Positions 51,020-61,715 are shown, numbered from the stretch's first letter. The stretch is 64,000 nt of DNA from Streptomyces hyaluromycini (GCF_002217755.1 NZ_BCFL01000018.1:558001-622000), one strand, 5' to 3'. The notes: generated by a model from the letters alone, not told the origin. A program made the numbers and translations.

Positions 51020-51739
51020 ATGACCTCTACCGACAGTGCACAGCAGCCGACGGCCGAGAAGGCCCCCGCCAAGGATCCCTGGGACCTGCCCGACGTCTCC
51101 GGTCTGGTCGTGGGGGTGCTCGGCGGCACCGGCCCGCAGGGCAAGGGCCTCGCCTACCGGCTGGCCCGGGCCGGCCAGAAGGTGATCATCGGCTCCCGGG
51201 CCGCCGAGCGCGCGCAGGCCGCCGCCGACGAGCTCGGTCACGGTGTCGAGGGCGCCGACAACGCCGAGTGCGCGCGCCGCAGCGACCTCGTGATCGTCGC
51301 CGTACCGTGGGACGGGCACGGCAAGACGCTGGAGTCACTGCGCGAGGAACTGGCCGGCAAGCTGGTCGTGGACTGCGTCAATCCGCTCGGCTTCGACAAG
51401 CAGGGCGCCTACGCGCTCAAGCCGGAGGAGGGCAGTGCGGCGGAGCAGGCCGCGGCGCTGCTGCCGGACTCACGGGTCACGGCCGCCTTCCACCACCTCT
51501 CCGCCGTGCTCCTCCAGGACCCGGAGATCGAGGAGATCGACACCGATGTGATGGTGCTCGGCGAGGTGCGGGCCGACGTGGAGACCGTGCAGGCGCTGGC
51601 CGGGCGCATCCCCGGGATGCGCGGCGTCTTCGCGGGGCGGCTGCGCAACGCCCACCAGGTGGAGTCCCTGGTCGCGAACCTGATCTCGGTCAACCGCCGC
51701 TACAAGGCACACGCCGGGCTCCGCGTCACGGACGTCTGA
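51020..51739 (+). CDS. npdG: NADPH-dependent F420 reductase
   Basis: The 239-residue protein transfers hydride between NADPH and cofactor F420. After a disordered start (TSTDSAQQPTAEKAPAKDPW) the Rossmann motif is LVVGVLGGTGPQGKGLAYRL with IIGSR for the NADP phosphate. SDLVIVAVPWDGHGKTLESL, VVDCVNPLGFDKQGAY and VTAAFHHLSAVLLQDPEIEE follow, all standard blocks of the NpdG/Fno family. Actinobacteria use reduced F420 for many redox enzymes, including the split-barrel proteins of the PNPOx type, one of which is broken at 6597. Start ATG at 51020 is the only suitable one. Confidence 0.93.
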   Translation: MTSTDSAQQPTAEKAPAKDPWDLPDVSGLVVGVLGGTGPQGKGLAYRLARAGQKVIIGSRAAERAQAAADELGHGVEGADNAECARRSDLVIVAVPWDGHGKTLESLREELAGKLVVDCVNPLGFDKQGAYALKPEEGSAAEQAAALLPDSRVTAAFHHLSAVLLQDPEIEEIDTDVMVLGEVRADVETVQALAGRIPGMRGVFAGRLRNAHQVESLVANLISVNRRYKAHAGLRVTDV

Positions 51740-51812
51740 GCGGATGGGGGACACTGGTGGGCGGCCACGAGTGTCCCCGACCGCCCCGACCGATCCGAAA
51801 GCGACTGCCCCT

Positions 51813-51995
51813 ATGCCCCGCCTCGCCGTGTACGCCCTCGTCGTCTGCGTCCTCGCCGTCGCCGCCGCCGTCGTCTCCTTCGTCCAGGGCAGCTGGGCGA
51901 TCGGCGTCGTCTGGGTGCTGCTGACAGGCCTGTCGTCGAACATGACCTGGTACTACGTGCGGCGCGGCCGCCAGGAGAAGTCGGTCATCGGCTGA
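51813..51995 (+). CDS. small two-helix membrane protein
   Basis: A 60-residue protein from MPRLAVYALVVCVLAVAAAV with two hydrophobic helices and a basic tail (YYVRRGRQEKSVIG). An ATG at 51744 would add 23 hydrophilic residues without a good ribosome-binding site. The gene is 73 bp downstream of npdG and could be co-transcribed. No function can be assigned. Small size makes the call less certain. Confidence 0.6.
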   Translation: MPRLAVYALVVCVLAVAAAVVSFVQGSWAIGVVWVLLTGLSSNMTWYYVRRGRQEKSVIG

Positions 51996-52006
51996 TCAGC
52001 AACTGA

Positions 52007-52681
52007 TCACCAGCGGTCGGCCCGCGGCTGCTTCTCCTCGCCCTCCAGGAGGACCCGCCCGCCGATCTCCACCCAGCCGTACGGCTGGGGTGCGGTCAGG
52101 ATCTGCGAGCCCCTGCCCTGGGTGATGTTCAGGGCCCGGCCCAGCTCCGCGGTGAGCAGCAGCGCCGCCGCACCGGTCGCCTCGTCCTCGTCGATGCCGT
52201 CGTCGCGGCCGGGGAAGGCGCGGGCGCGGACCCGCCCGGCCGACTCGTCCTCCCACGCCCAGGCGTAGACCCACTCCCCCGGCGGCGGCACCGGCAGCGC
52301 GTCGACCTCGGCGGCCTTGGCGTACTGGCGCAGGGTGCGCGGCGGGGCCCACTCGGGGAGCGCCTCGATCCAGCTGAACTCCCCGTCCAGCCGGGCGCCC
52401 ACCACACCGGCCGGGGTGACCAGTTCGGGCACGTCCAGCAGCCAGGCCGTGCCGACGCAGGGGTGGCCGGCGAACGGCAGGCGCAGGGTGGGGGTGTAGA
52501 TGTCGATGGCCCCGCGCTCGGGGTCGTCCACGAACACGGTCTCGCTGAACCCGAGTTTCGCCGCCAGCGCCTGCCGGTCCTCCCGGTCGGGCAGTACGGA
52601 GCCGTCGCGGACGACCCCGAGTTCGTTGCCGTACCCGCCGTTCGCCGCGCAGAAGACACGCAGCACGTCGTAATCAGTCAC
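52007..52681 (-). CDS. PhzF-family isomerase-like protein
   Basis: The 224-residue protein starts at GTG 52681, VTDYDVLRVFCAANGGYGNE, with GNELGVV in place of the usual GNP motif of PhzF proteins. It contains LAAKLGFSETVFV, YTPTLRLPFAGHPCVGTAWL and a C-terminal half with DEDEATGAAALLLTAELGRA, matching the PhzF/diaminopimelate-epimerase-like fold (usually 260-300 residues). The active-site Glu found in typical PhzF (G-N-x-x-A..E) corresponds to SETVF. Substrate unknown. The gene runs opposite to the small membrane gene and away from the efe operon, whose promoter lies in the 255-bp spacer. Confidence 0.85.
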   Translation of the reverse strand: MTDYDVLRVFCAANGGYGNELGVVRDGSVLPDREDRQALAAKLGFSETVFVDDPERGAIDIYTPTLRLPFAGHPCVGTAWLLDVPELVTPAGVVGARLDGEFSWIEALPEWAPPRTLRQYAKAAEVDALPVPPPGEWVYAWAWEDESAGRVRARAFPGRDDGIDEDEATGAAALLLTAELGRALNITQGRGSQILTAPQPYGWVEIGGRVLLEGEEKQPRADRW

Positions 52682-52872
52682 TCCGGCATTGAAGCATTCG
52701 CGGGGACGGCCGGTGCGTCCCGCCGGGGAGGGGCCATGAGCACGGCCCGCTCGCACACACAGCACACCACTTGACTTTCCCTTTACCATCCCTTGGTGTT
52801 TGTTTTTGGTCGTCGATATCAAGCCGTGTCTGTGATCTTTCTGTGGCCGGTGAATCACCACCCGGACGGGTA

Positions 52873-52915
52873 TGAGTGAGGTAAGCCTCGGGTAAGTTAG
52901 GGCAGCCTCACCACA
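52873..52915 (+). promoter_or_regulatory. degenerate tandem iron boxes upstream of efeO
   Basis: Two overlapping DtxR-family-like sites lie here: TGAGGTAAGCCTCGGGTAA (about 12 of 19 matches to the consensus) and TTAGGGCAGCCTCACCACA (about 13 of 19). They lie directly upstream of efeO, where DmdR repression is expected. Individually weak; position and function support them. Confidence 0.5.
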
Positions 52916-52936
52916 CCATCCTCGCTTGGAGCCTGC

Positions 52937-54070
52937 ATGCGTGCCGTCCGACTCACCGTCACCGCCGCCGCCACCGTGGCCGCCTTGACCGCCCTCTCGG
53001 CCTGCACGGCGAAGAGCGACGCCAAGGGCGACGACGCGATCCAGGTCACCGCCGCCGACTCCAAGTGCGAGACGTCGACGAAGTCGGTCCCGGCGGGACA
53101 CGTCACGCTCGCCATCGAGAACAAGGGCTCCAAGGCCACCGAGGTCGAGATCCTCTTCCCGGACGACCGGATCGTCTCGGAGAAGGAGAACATCGGCCCG
53201 GGGACGAAGTACACGCTGACCGCCGAGGTGAAGGCGGGGTCGTACGAAATAGCCTGCCGGCCCGGGATGAAGGGGCACGGCGTGCGGCAGAAGCTGACCG
53301 TCACCGGCGGAACGGTCGCCAAGCGCGACCCGAAGCTGGACGCAGCCGTCGCCGCCTACCGCGAGTACGCGCAGGAGCAGGCCGACGCGACGATCCCGAA
53401 GGTCGAGACGTTCGTCAACGCCGTCAAGGCGGGGAACATCGACGCCGCCAAGGACGCCTACGCCCCCTCCCGGGTCGGCTGGGAGACCACCGAGCCGATC
53501 GCCGAGTCGTTCGGGGACATCGACCCCAAGACCGACACCCGCGTCAACGACCTGGAGAAGGGCCAGAAGTGGACCGGCTGGCACGCGCTGGAGAAGGCGC
53601 TGTGGGTGGACAAGAAGGCCGGCGCCGAGCAGCAGGCCCTCGCCGATGAGCTGCTCGCCGATCTGAAGGACTGGCAGAAGCGGGTGGGCAAGGCCGAGAT
53701 CACCCCGACCTCCATGGCCAACGGCGCCAAGGAACTCCTCGACGAGGTGGCCACCGGCAAGGTCACCGGCGAGGAGGACCGCTACTCGCACACCGACCTG
53801 AGCGACTTCAAGGCCAACGTCGACGGCGCGCAGAAGGCGTACGAGCTGCTCAAGCCGGTCGCCCAGAAGAACGACGCGGCGCTCACCGGCGAACTCGACA
53901 AGCAGTTCGCCGCGTTGGACGCGCTCCTCGACAAGTACCGCACGGACAAGACGTCCGACGGCTTCGTCTCGTACGACACGGTCACCGAGACGCAGCGCAA
54001 GGAGCTGTCGGACGCGGTCAACGCCCTCGCGGAGCCGCTGTCCAAGCTCGCCGCGGCCGTGGTCAAGTAG
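52937..54070 (+). CDS. efeO: EfeO iron-uptake lipoprotein
   Basis: The 377-residue protein starts MRAVRLTVTAAATVAALTAL with lipobox LSAC (Cys23), so it is anchored to the outer face of the membrane. Residues about 35-125 form a cupredoxin-like domain (IQVTAADSKCETSTKSVPAG, YEIACRPGMKGHGVRQKLTV). The rest is the helical M75 imelysin-like domain with the metal motif HxxE in GWHALEKALW (His216, Glu219). EfeO binds iron and passes it to EfeU together with EfeB. The order efeO-efeB-efeU is the usual actinobacterial arrangement; gaps are 10 and 3 bp. Confidence 0.96.
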   Translation: MRAVRLTVTAAATVAALTALSACTAKSDAKGDDAIQVTAADSKCETSTKSVPAGHVTLAIENKGSKATEVEILFPDDRIVSEKENIGPGTKYTLTAEVKAGSYEIACRPGMKGHGVRQKLTVTGGTVAKRDPKLDAAVAAYREYAQEQADATIPKVETFVNAVKAGNIDAAKDAYAPSRVGWETTEPIAESFGDIDPKTDTRVNDLEKGQKWTGWHALEKALWVDKKAGAEQQALADELLADLKDWQKRVGKAEITPTSMANGAKELLDEVATGKVTGEEDRYSHTDLSDFKANVDGAQKAYELLKPVAQKNDAALTGELDKQFAALDALLDKYRTDKTSDGFVSYDTVTETQRKELSDAVNALAEPLSKLAAAVVK

Positions 54071-54080
54071 GGGGCGGGGA

Positions 54081-55334
54081 ATGAGCGAGAAAGTCAATCC
54101 GTCGCGTCGGGCGCTGATCGGGTGGGGCGGGGCCGGGCTGGCGCTCGGGGCCGCCGTGGCCGGGGGCGCGGTGGCGATGGCCGAGGCCGGCGACGACGTC
54201 GACCCGGTCGCCGCCGACACCGGTGCCGCCGTGCCGTTCCACGGCGCCCACCAGGCCGGGATCGCCACGCCCGTCCAGGACCGGCTGCACTTCGCCGCGT
54301 TCGACGTGAAGACCGGCGACCGGGCCGAGTTCGTACAGCTGCTGAAGGACTGGACGGCCGCGGCCCGGCGGATGACCGCGGGCCAGGCGGTCGGCGAGGG
54401 CGCGTACGGCGGGCTGGCCGAGGCGCCGCCGGACGACACCGGTGAGGCCCTCGGGCTCAAGCCGTCCCGGCTGACGCTGACGATCGGCTTCGGGCCGTCG
54501 TTCTTCGAGAAGTTCGGGCTCGGCGGGCAGCGGCCGGCCGCGCTCGTCGATCTGCCCGGGTTCCCCGGCGACAACCTCGACTCGTCCCGCACCGGCGGCG
54601 ATCTGTGCATCCAGGCCTGCGCCGACGATCCGCAGGTCGCCGTGCACGCCATCCGCAACCTCGCCCGGATCGGTTTCGGCAAGGTCGCCGTCCGGTGGTC
54701 CCAGCTCGGCTTCGGGAAGACCTCGTCGACGACCCCGGACGCGCAGACGCCCCGCAATCTCATGGGGTTCAAGGACGGCACCCGGAACATCGCGGGGACC
54801 GAGACCGACCGCCTGAAGAAGTTCGTGTGGGCCGGGGACGGGGACGGGTCGGACTGGATGAGCGGGGGGTCGTATCTCGTCGCGCGGCGGATCCGGATGA
54901 ACATCGAGACCTGGGACCGGACTTCGCTCCAGGAGCAGGAGGACGTCTTCGGGCGGGACAAGGGCGAGGGTGCCCCGGTCGGCAAGGCCAAGGAGCGCGA
55001 CGAGCCGTTCCTGAAGGCCATGAAGCCCGATGCCCATGTGCGGCTCGCGCACCCGGACTCCAACAACGGGATCACCATCCTGCGCCGGGGCTACTCCTTC
55101 ACCGACGGGACGGACGGGCTCGGGCGGCTCGACGCCGGGCTGTTCTTCCTGGCCTACATGCGTGACGTCCGCAAGGGGTTCATCCCCCTCCAGCGCAAGC
55201 TGTCCGCGTCCGACGCGCTCAACGAGTACATCCAGCACGTGGGTTCGGCGGTCTTCGCCGTCCCGCCCGGCGTCCGGGACAAGGACGACTGGTGGGGCCG
55301 GACGCTGTTCTCCGAATCCTCCGAGGGGGCGTGA
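54081..55334 (+). CDS. efeB: EfeB, Tat-exported dye-decolorizing haem peroxidase
   Basis: The 417-residue protein opens with a twin-arginine signal (NPSRRALIGWGGAGLALGAA). It contains the DyP motif GFKDGTRN (Asp232), distal Arg in IVHeme-adjacent RRGYSF, and proximal His in VRLAHPDSNNG; the fold is a pair of ferredoxin-like domains. EfeB oxidises Fe2+ or releases iron from haem outside the membrane and hands it to EfeO/EfeU. The gene lies 10 bp after efeO and 3 bp before efeU, so the three are one operon. Confidence 0.96.
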   Translation: MSEKVNPSRRALIGWGGAGLALGAAVAGGAVAMAEAGDDVDPVAADTGAAVPFHGAHQAGIATPVQDRLHFAAFDVKTGDRAEFVQLLKDWTAAARRMTAGQAVGEGAYGGLAEAPPDDTGEALGLKPSRLTLTIGFGPSFFEKFGLGGQRPAALVDLPGFPGDNLDSSRTGGDLCIQACADDPQVAVHAIRNLARIGFGKVAVRWSQLGFGKTSSTTPDAQTPRNLMGFKDGTRNIAGTETDRLKKFVWAGDGDGSDWMSGGSYLVARRIRMNIETWDRTSLQEQEDVFGRDKGEGAPVGKAKERDEPFLKAMKPDAHVRLAHPDSNNGITILRRGYSFTDGTDGLGRLDAGLFFLAYMRDVRKGFIPLQRKLSASDALNEYIQHVGSAVFAVPPGVRDKDDWWGRTLFSESSEGA

Positions 55335-55337
55335 TCC

Positions 55338-56246
55338 GTGTTCTCCAACTACCTGATCGGACTGCGGGAAGGCCTTGAGGCGTCGCTCGTCGTCTGCATC
55401 CTCATCGCCTATCTGGTCAAGACCGGGCGCACGGACGCCCTGAAGCCGATCTGGATCGGCATCGCGGTGGCGGTGCTGATCGCCATGGGCTTCGGGTGCG
55501 CGCTCGAATTCGGTTCCCAGGAGCTGACGTTCCAGGCGCAGGAGGCGCTCGGCGGGTCGCTGTCGATCGTCGCGGTGGGCCTGGTGACGTGGATGGTGTT
55601 CTGGATGCGGCGCACCGCCCGGCACCTGAAGGCGGAGCTGCACGGCAAGCTGGACGCGGCCCTCGCGATGGGCACGGGTGCGCTGGTCGCCACCGCCTTC
55701 CTCGCCGTGGGCCGGGAGGGCCTTGAGACCGCGCTGTTCGTGTGGGCTTCCGTGCACGCGGCCAGCGACGGCACCCCGCGTCCCCTGATCGGCGTGGCGC
55801 TCGGCCTGGCCAGCGCCGTGTTCCTCGGCTGGCTGTTCTACCGGGGTGCCCTGCGGATCAACCTGGCCAAGTTCTTCACCTGGACCGGCGGCATGCTGGT
55901 CGTGGTCGCGGCGGGCGTCCTGGCCTACGGCTTCCACGACCTCCAGGAGGCCGACTGGGTCCCGGGCCTGACCAACCAGGCCTTCGACATCAGCGGCACC
56001 ATCCCGCCGGACAGCTGGTACGGGACGCTGCTGAAGGGCGTCTTCAACTTCCAGCCGGACCCGACCGTGCTCCAGGTCACGGTGTGGCTGCTGTACCTGG
56101 TCCCGACACTCGCGCTCTTCTTCGCCCCGGTAGGGTTCGGCTCCGGGAAGGGGAAGGTGAAGGCACCTGATGGCACGGCACCTGATGACGCACCTGGCGA
56201 CCAGGGATCGCGGTCCGCTACGGCGCCGCAGGCTCCGCAGGCGTGA
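55338..56246 (+). CDS. efeU: EfeU, FTR1-family ferrous/ferric iron permease
   Basis: The 302-residue membrane protein begins MFSNYLIGLREGLEASLVVC and has seven helices. Two REGLE motifs (residues 10-14 and 126-130) carry the acidic residues of the iron channel, as in yeast Ftr1. GLVTWMVFWMRRTARHLKAE and AGVLAYGFHDLQEADWVPG are also typical. It transports iron across the cytoplasmic membrane, supplied by EfeO/EfeB. The cytoplasmic tail (GSGKGKVKAPDGTAPDDAPG) is low-complexity, and its coding region overlaps the next gene's start by 77 bp. Confidence 0.95.
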   Translation: MFSNYLIGLREGLEASLVVCILIAYLVKTGRTDALKPIWIGIAVAVLIAMGFGCALEFGSQELTFQAQEALGGSLSIVAVGLVTWMVFWMRRTARHLKAELHGKLDAALAMGTGALVATAFLAVGREGLETALFVWASVHAASDGTPRPLIGVALGLASAVFLGWLFYRGALRINLAKFFTWTGGMLVVVAAGVLAYGFHDLQEADWVPGLTNQAFDISGTIPPDSWYGTLLKGVFNFQPDPTVLQVTVWLLYLVPTLALFFAPVGFGSGKGKVKAPDGTAPDDAPGDQGSRSATAPQAPQA

Positions 56247-57195
56247 TCGGAACGCGCTCATAGCGGTCTCGCTGACCGCCATGTCGCTTTCGGCGAGCGG
56301 CTGCGTGGTGGTGCACGGGGAGCGCGAGGTGCTCCCCGCCACCACCCGCGCCGAGGCCGCCAAGGCACTGCGGCAGTTCACGGACGCCTACAACAAGGCC
56401 GACAAGGACTACGACAGCTCCCTGGACGCGGACTACACGACCGGCGCCCTCGCCGACATCGACTCCGCGCGCCTGAAGGCCGGGCACGCCAACAGCCCGG
56501 ACGGCAACTCCGGCCACTCGCCGCTGGAGTTCGACGACGTCACGTACACCATCCCGAAGAAGGCCGGCTGGCCGCGCTGGTTCGTCGCGAACGCGCACGG
56601 CAACAAGGGCGGCGACGAACGCTGGCTGCTGGTCTTCACCCGCAACAGCCTCTCCGAGCCGTTCCAGGTGGCGTATCTGACGCTGGTCGCGCCGGACGCG
56701 GTACCGAAGTTCACCACCGACAAGGACGGCTGGGCCGAGGCCGTACCGGCGAACAGCGCCCAACTGGCCGCCTCCCCCGGCGACTTGAGCCAGGACTACG
56801 CCACGTACCTGAAGAGCGGCGGCACCGTCTTCGCGGACGGCGCGCACACCAGCGGCTGGCGCACGGACCGCAAGAAGTCGACCAAGCCGGGGCTCGCCAC
56901 CCAGTACATCGACGAGCCGCTGACCAACGGCGACTACGCGCCGCTCGCGCTGCGGACCGCCGACGGCGGGGCGATGGTGTTCTTCACCACCCGCTACTAC
57001 GCCAAGCAGACCGCGGCCGCCGGCACCTCCGTGCCGACACCGAACCAGGACGTCAAGGCGCTCACCAAGGGCGAGATCAAGCAGTCGCTGACGATGCAGT
57101 TCGTCTCCAACCAGGTCGCACTGGACCCGGCGGGCACCGGAAAGGTCTCGGTCCTCGGGCGCATCCAGGGCCTGACTTCGGCACAGGGTTCCTGA
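56170..57195 (+). CDS. putative lipoprotein encoded at the end of the efe operon
   Basis: The 341-residue protein, from ATG 56170 (or 56185), has an Arg-rich head (GPLRRRRLRRRDRN), a hydrophobic stretch (ALIAVSLTAMSLSASG) and a lipobox ending in Cys (SASGC), so it is exported and lipid-anchored, perhaps by Tat-independent Sec. The body has no recognised domain; it contains PKKAGWPRWFVANAHGNKGG and DERWLLVFTRNSLSEPFQVA, a pattern seen in other Streptomyces lipoproteins. The 77-bp overlap with efeU implies translational coupling and a possible accessory role in iron uptake. Confidence 0.7.
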   Translation: MARHLMTHLATRDRGPLRRRRLRRRDRNALIAVSLTAMSLSASGCVVVHGEREVLPATTRAEAAKALRQFTDAYNKADKDYDSSLDADYTTGALADIDSARLKAGHANSPDGNSGHSPLEFDDVTYTIPKKAGWPRWFVANAHGNKGGDERWLLVFTRNSLSEPFQVAYLTLVAPDAVPKFTTDKDGWAEAVPANSAQLAASPGDLSQDYATYLKSGGTVFADGAHTSGWRTDRKKSTKPGLATQYIDEPLTNGDYAPLALRTADGGAMVFFTTRYYAKQTAAAGTSVPTPNQDVKALTKGEIKQSLTMQFVSNQVALDPAGTGKVSVLGRIQGLTSAQGS

Positions 57196-57200
57196 ACAGC

Positions 57201-57281
57201 GCCCCGAAGGGGCGCGGGGCCGTATCCGACATGCGGCTACCGCCGCGTGGGCGCGACCAGCCCCCACGGCGCAGCAGCCGA
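57201..57281. repeat. conserved intergenic repeat with hairpin (copy 2)
   Basis: The hairpin GCCCCGAAGGGGC lies right after the lipoprotein gene stop. The conserved block ATGCGGCTACCGCCGCGTGG GCGCGACCAGCC follows, nearly identical to 16261-16295. It probably ends the efe operon. Confidence 0.85.
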
Positions 57282-57317
57282 CCGACGACCCGACCCGGCG
57301 CTTCCAGCGCGGAGCGC

Positions 57318-58061
57318 TCAGCGCCGGAGGGGCCAGGCGGCGCCCACCTGGTCGGCCTCTTCGCCCGCGTACCGGGCGCACGCGTCGGTGAGGATCTCCA
57401 GCAGGCTCAGCGGGTCGGGGAGCGCGTGCTCGGGGCCCCGTACCCAGTGCACCCGGCGGTCGTCGTCGCCGGGCAGCCGGGCGGGCGGTACGAGGACGTA
57501 GGAGCCCCGGCAGTGCCAGCGCAGGCCCGGGTGCTCGTCCATGGTCTCGGGGTGGCAGTCCAGTTCGCAGGGCCACCACTCGTCCTCGTCCTCGGGGGTG
57601 CCGCGGGTGAGGGTGAAGAAGAGCATGCGTCCGTCGTCGCTCTCGGCGACGGGACCGACCTCGACGCCGTTCGCGAGCAGGCGTTCCAGCGCCTGCCGGC
57701 CGGCCTCCAGGGGCACGTCCAGGACGTCGTGGGTCATGCCGGTCGCGGTGATGAAGTTGGCCTGCGGCTGGTGCCGGGCCCAGCGCTCGATCTGGGCGCG
57801 GTCGGTGGTGGACTGCGTCTGCCACGCGAACGACACCGGGTGCCGGGCCGGGGTGGGACAGCCGACGCGGTCGCAGGAGCAGCCGTAGCCGGGGGCGGGG
57901 TGTGCGGCGGGGGCCAGCGGGAGGCCCGCCGCGGCGGCGGCGAGCAGCAGGTCCGCACGGCCTGCGTCGCCGGCGGCGGCCGCCTCCTTCGGGCGTCGTC
58001 CGCGGAGCCACCGGGAGAGTCTGCCCTGCCGTCCGCTCGGGCCGCCGATCGTCGCGCTCAT
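57318..58061 (-). CDS. bifunctional DNA primase/polymerase (prim-pol) N-terminal domain protein
   Basis: A 247-residue protein starting MSATIGGPSGRQGRLSRWLR, then ADLLLAAAAAGLPLAPAAHP, which matches the start of prim-pol (PF09250) proteins: A-L-x-x-A-x-x-G-x-P-V-x-P. The Cys-rich GYGCSCDRVGCPTPARHPVS and the region RWARHQPQANFITATGMTHD with VLDVP contain the expected acidic (D-x-D-like) site, although only one clear Asp pair is visible. Such domains in plasmids and phage make primers; stand-alone chromosomal copies in Streptomyces are common and of unknown role. It follows the Rsm22-like gene after 173 bp. Confidence 0.7.
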   Translation of the reverse strand: MSATIGGPSGRQGRLSRWLRGRRPKEAAAAGDAGRADLLLAAAAAGLPLAPAAHPAPGYGCSCDRVGCPTPARHPVSFAWQTQSTTDRAQIERWARHQPQANFITATGMTHDVLDVPLEAGRQALERLLANGVEVGPVAESDDGRMLFFTLTRGTPEDEDEWWPCELDCHPETMDEHPGLRWHCRGSYVLVPPARLPGDDDRRVHWVRGPEHALPDPLSLLEILTDACARYAGEEADQVGAAWPLRR

Positions 58062-58234
58062 CTATCGCCTCGCCTCGCTGTGGTTCGGCCAGGATGCCTT
58101 ATGGGGCCAACTGGGTGCGAAGGGGGGTACGAGGGGCGAGAGTGACTCACAAGGGTGAGAGGGCATTACGAAGGTTAGATGCACCCCGAAAGCGATAGGG
58201 GGTTATGGATGTTAGATGGGTTCACCCGGGGGGT

Positions 58235-59247
58235 TCACTCGGTTCGCTCCTGGGTGCCGAAGGGCGGCCAGGCGTCCCCCCAGTCCGCGTCCCGGGCCGC
58301 CTTGTACAGGTCGCCGTGGCGTTTGGTGACCGTCGTGCGGCGGAGCTGCTCGTCGGTCTCGCACAGGTCGAGCAGGACCTGGCCCTTGCGGATCTGGGGG
58401 CGCCGGACCACCCGGGCCGGTGCCGGGGCGGGCGGGAAGCGGGTGGCGGCCACGTAGCTGAACTTCTCGTCCTCGTAGGGCAGTGATCCGCCCTTGACCT
58501 GGCGGTGCAGGGAGGAGCGGCTGACCCGGGCGGAGAAGTGGCACCAGTCCGTGCCGGGGACGATCGGGCAGCCGGCGCTGTGCGGGCAGGGCGCGGCGAT
58601 GTGGAAGCCGGCGGCGATCAGGCGGTCCCGGGCCTCGATGATCCGGGCGTAGCCGGCGGGCGTGCCGGCCTCGACGAGGACGACGGCCTGCGCGGCGGCC
58701 GCGGCGGCGTCGACGAGGGCGGTGCGGCCGGCCTCGTCGAGCTCGTTGAGGACGTACGACACCGTGACCAGATCAGTGCTCTCGATGGTGAGCGCCGCTC
58801 CGATCCGAGAGCGCTGCCACGATGCCTCCCGCAGGGCCGGGTTCGCCGCGGCGATCTCCCGGCCGAGGGCCAGCGCCGGCTCGGCCCAGTCGAGGACCGT
58901 CACCGGCCGTGCGCCCTCCCAGGTGTCGGTCACCGCCCAGGTCGCCGCGCCCGTCCCGCCGCCGACGTCCACATGGCTGCCGGGCACCCATCCCTCCGGC
59001 ACCGCGTCGGCGAACGCCGCCAGCGCGGACCGTACCGCCTCGAAGGTCGCCGGCATCCGGTACGCCGCGTACGCCACCACGTCCGCCCGGTCCCGCAGGA
59101 TCGGCGCGTCGGTGGGGGTGGCCCCGCGGTAGTTGGCGATCAGCCGCTCGACGGCTCCGGCGGCCTGCTTCGGGGGCAGACCGTCGAGGAGGCCGGAGAG
59201 GGTGGCGCGGAGCAGGTCGGCCGGCGGGGTGGGGTGGGTGGGGTGAC

Positions 59248-59251
<4 letters not shown>
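58235..59251 (-). CDS. Rsm22-like methyltransferase, ribosomal small-subunit family
   Basis: The GTG at 59251 overlaps the stop of the upstream serine-hydrolase gene by 4 bp. The 338-residue protein has a SAM-binding motif I in HVDVGGGTGAATWAV, VTVLDWAEPALALGREI as motif II, VTVSYVLNELDEAGR as motif IV, and a C-terminal cysteine cluster (CPHSAGCPI, DWCHFSARV). These are features of the Rsm22 family (METTL17 in mitochondria), which helps assemble the ribosomal small subunit and carries an Fe-S site. In bacteria the role is not settled. Confidence 0.85.
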
Positions 59252-60380
<1,129 letters not shown>

Positions 60381-60384
<4 letters not shown>

Positions 60385-61715
60385 TTCTCCTCCCCCTTTC
60401 TCGACTTCGCACGGGCGTTCCCACGTGCTGCCCAGGGACGGCACATTCCCACGAAGCAGGCCAGCGCCACCAGTGTCCCCGCCAGTTGGACGATCGCCAT
60501 GGGCACGGCGGTTCTCTCCCCGGCGATCCCGACCAGCGGCGAGGCGATCGCGCCGACGAGGAACGAGGAGGTCCCGAGCAGCGCGGACGCGGACCCGGCG
60601 GCGTGCCGGGTGCGCAGCAGGGCGAGGGACTGGGCGTTGGGGAGGGTGAGGCCCATCGCGGACATCAGGACGAAGAGGGCGGCGGCGACCGGGGCGAGGC
60701 CGACCGGGCCGAAGGCCCCGGCCGACATGAGGAGCAGCGCCGTCGCGGCGAGCACGGTCACGACCAGGCCCGCGCCCAGCACCTTGTCCAGGCTGACCCG
60801 GCCGACCAGCACCTTCCCGTTCACCTGCCCGGCGATCACCAGGCCGACCGAGTTGAGGCCGAAGAGGAGGGAGAAGGTCTGCGGGGAGGCGCCATAGATT
60901 TCTTGAATTACGAAGGGCGAGGCAGCGATGTATGCGAACAGCGCGGCGAAGGCGAAGCCGCCCGCGAGCATGTAGCCGGTGAAGGGGAGGTCGGCGAGGA
61001 GGGCGCGCATGGCGCGGACGGCGCCGGCCGCTCCCCCGGCGTGCCGGGCGGCCGGCGGCAGGGTCTCCGGGAGCCGCACCCAGACCAGCGCGGCGAGCAG
61101 CGCTCCGACGACCGTGAGGACGACGAAGACGCCCCGCCAGTCCGTCACCCGCAGGATCTGCCCGCCGATCAGCGGGGCGACGACCGGGGCGACCCCGGAG
61201 ACCAGCATCAGGGTGGAGAAGAAGCGGGCCATGGCGACCCCGTCGTAGAGGTCGCGTACGACGGCTCGCGCGATGACGATGCCGGCCGCGCCCGCGAGGC
61301 CCTGGGCGAGGCGGAAGGCGACCAGGGTCTCGACGTTCGGCGCGACGGCGCACAGGGCGGTGGCGACCACGTAGACGGCGAGGCCGGTCAGCAGCGGGCG
61401 GCGGCGGCCCCAGCGGTCGCTCATCGGCCCGACGACCAGCTGGCCCAGGGCCATGCCGGCGAGGCAGGCGGTGAGGGTGAGCTGGACGGTCGCGGCGGGG
61501 GCGCCGAGGGAGCGGGTGACCTCCGGCAGGGAGGGGAGGTACATGTCCATCGCCAGCGGGGGCGTCGCGGTGAGCCCGCCGAGGACCAGGACCAGCAGGA
61601 AGCCGGTACGGCGGGCGGCGGGGACGGCGCGGGCGGCCGAGGCGGCGGTGCGGCGCGGCGCGGGTACGGCGGTGTCCTGGGCGTCCGGTGTCGGCGGCGC
61701 CGGCTGCTCGGGCAT
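60381..61715 (-). CDS. Bcr/CflA-type MFS drug exporter
   Basis: The 444-residue protein starts MPEQPAPPTPDAQDTAVPAP (a long disordered head) and then has twelve helices. It carries the Bcr/CflA opening LATPPLAMDMYLPSLPEVT-like (here ATPPLAMDMYLPSLPEVTRS), the motif A loop GPMSDRWGRRRPLLTG, and FRLAQGLAGAAGIVIARAVV with RDLYDG, all typical of bicyclomycin/chloramphenicol exporters. The ATG at 61715 has GGGGGAC upstream. Six 13-bp repeats lie in the leader. The gene heads an operon with the serine hydrolase and Rsm22-like genes. Confidence 0.93.

Noticed and set aside
52007..55078. Minus-strand frame of 1023 codons running through efeO and efeB
   Set aside because: Only its last ~225 codons encode a recognisable PhzF protein; the rest is antisense to efe genes.
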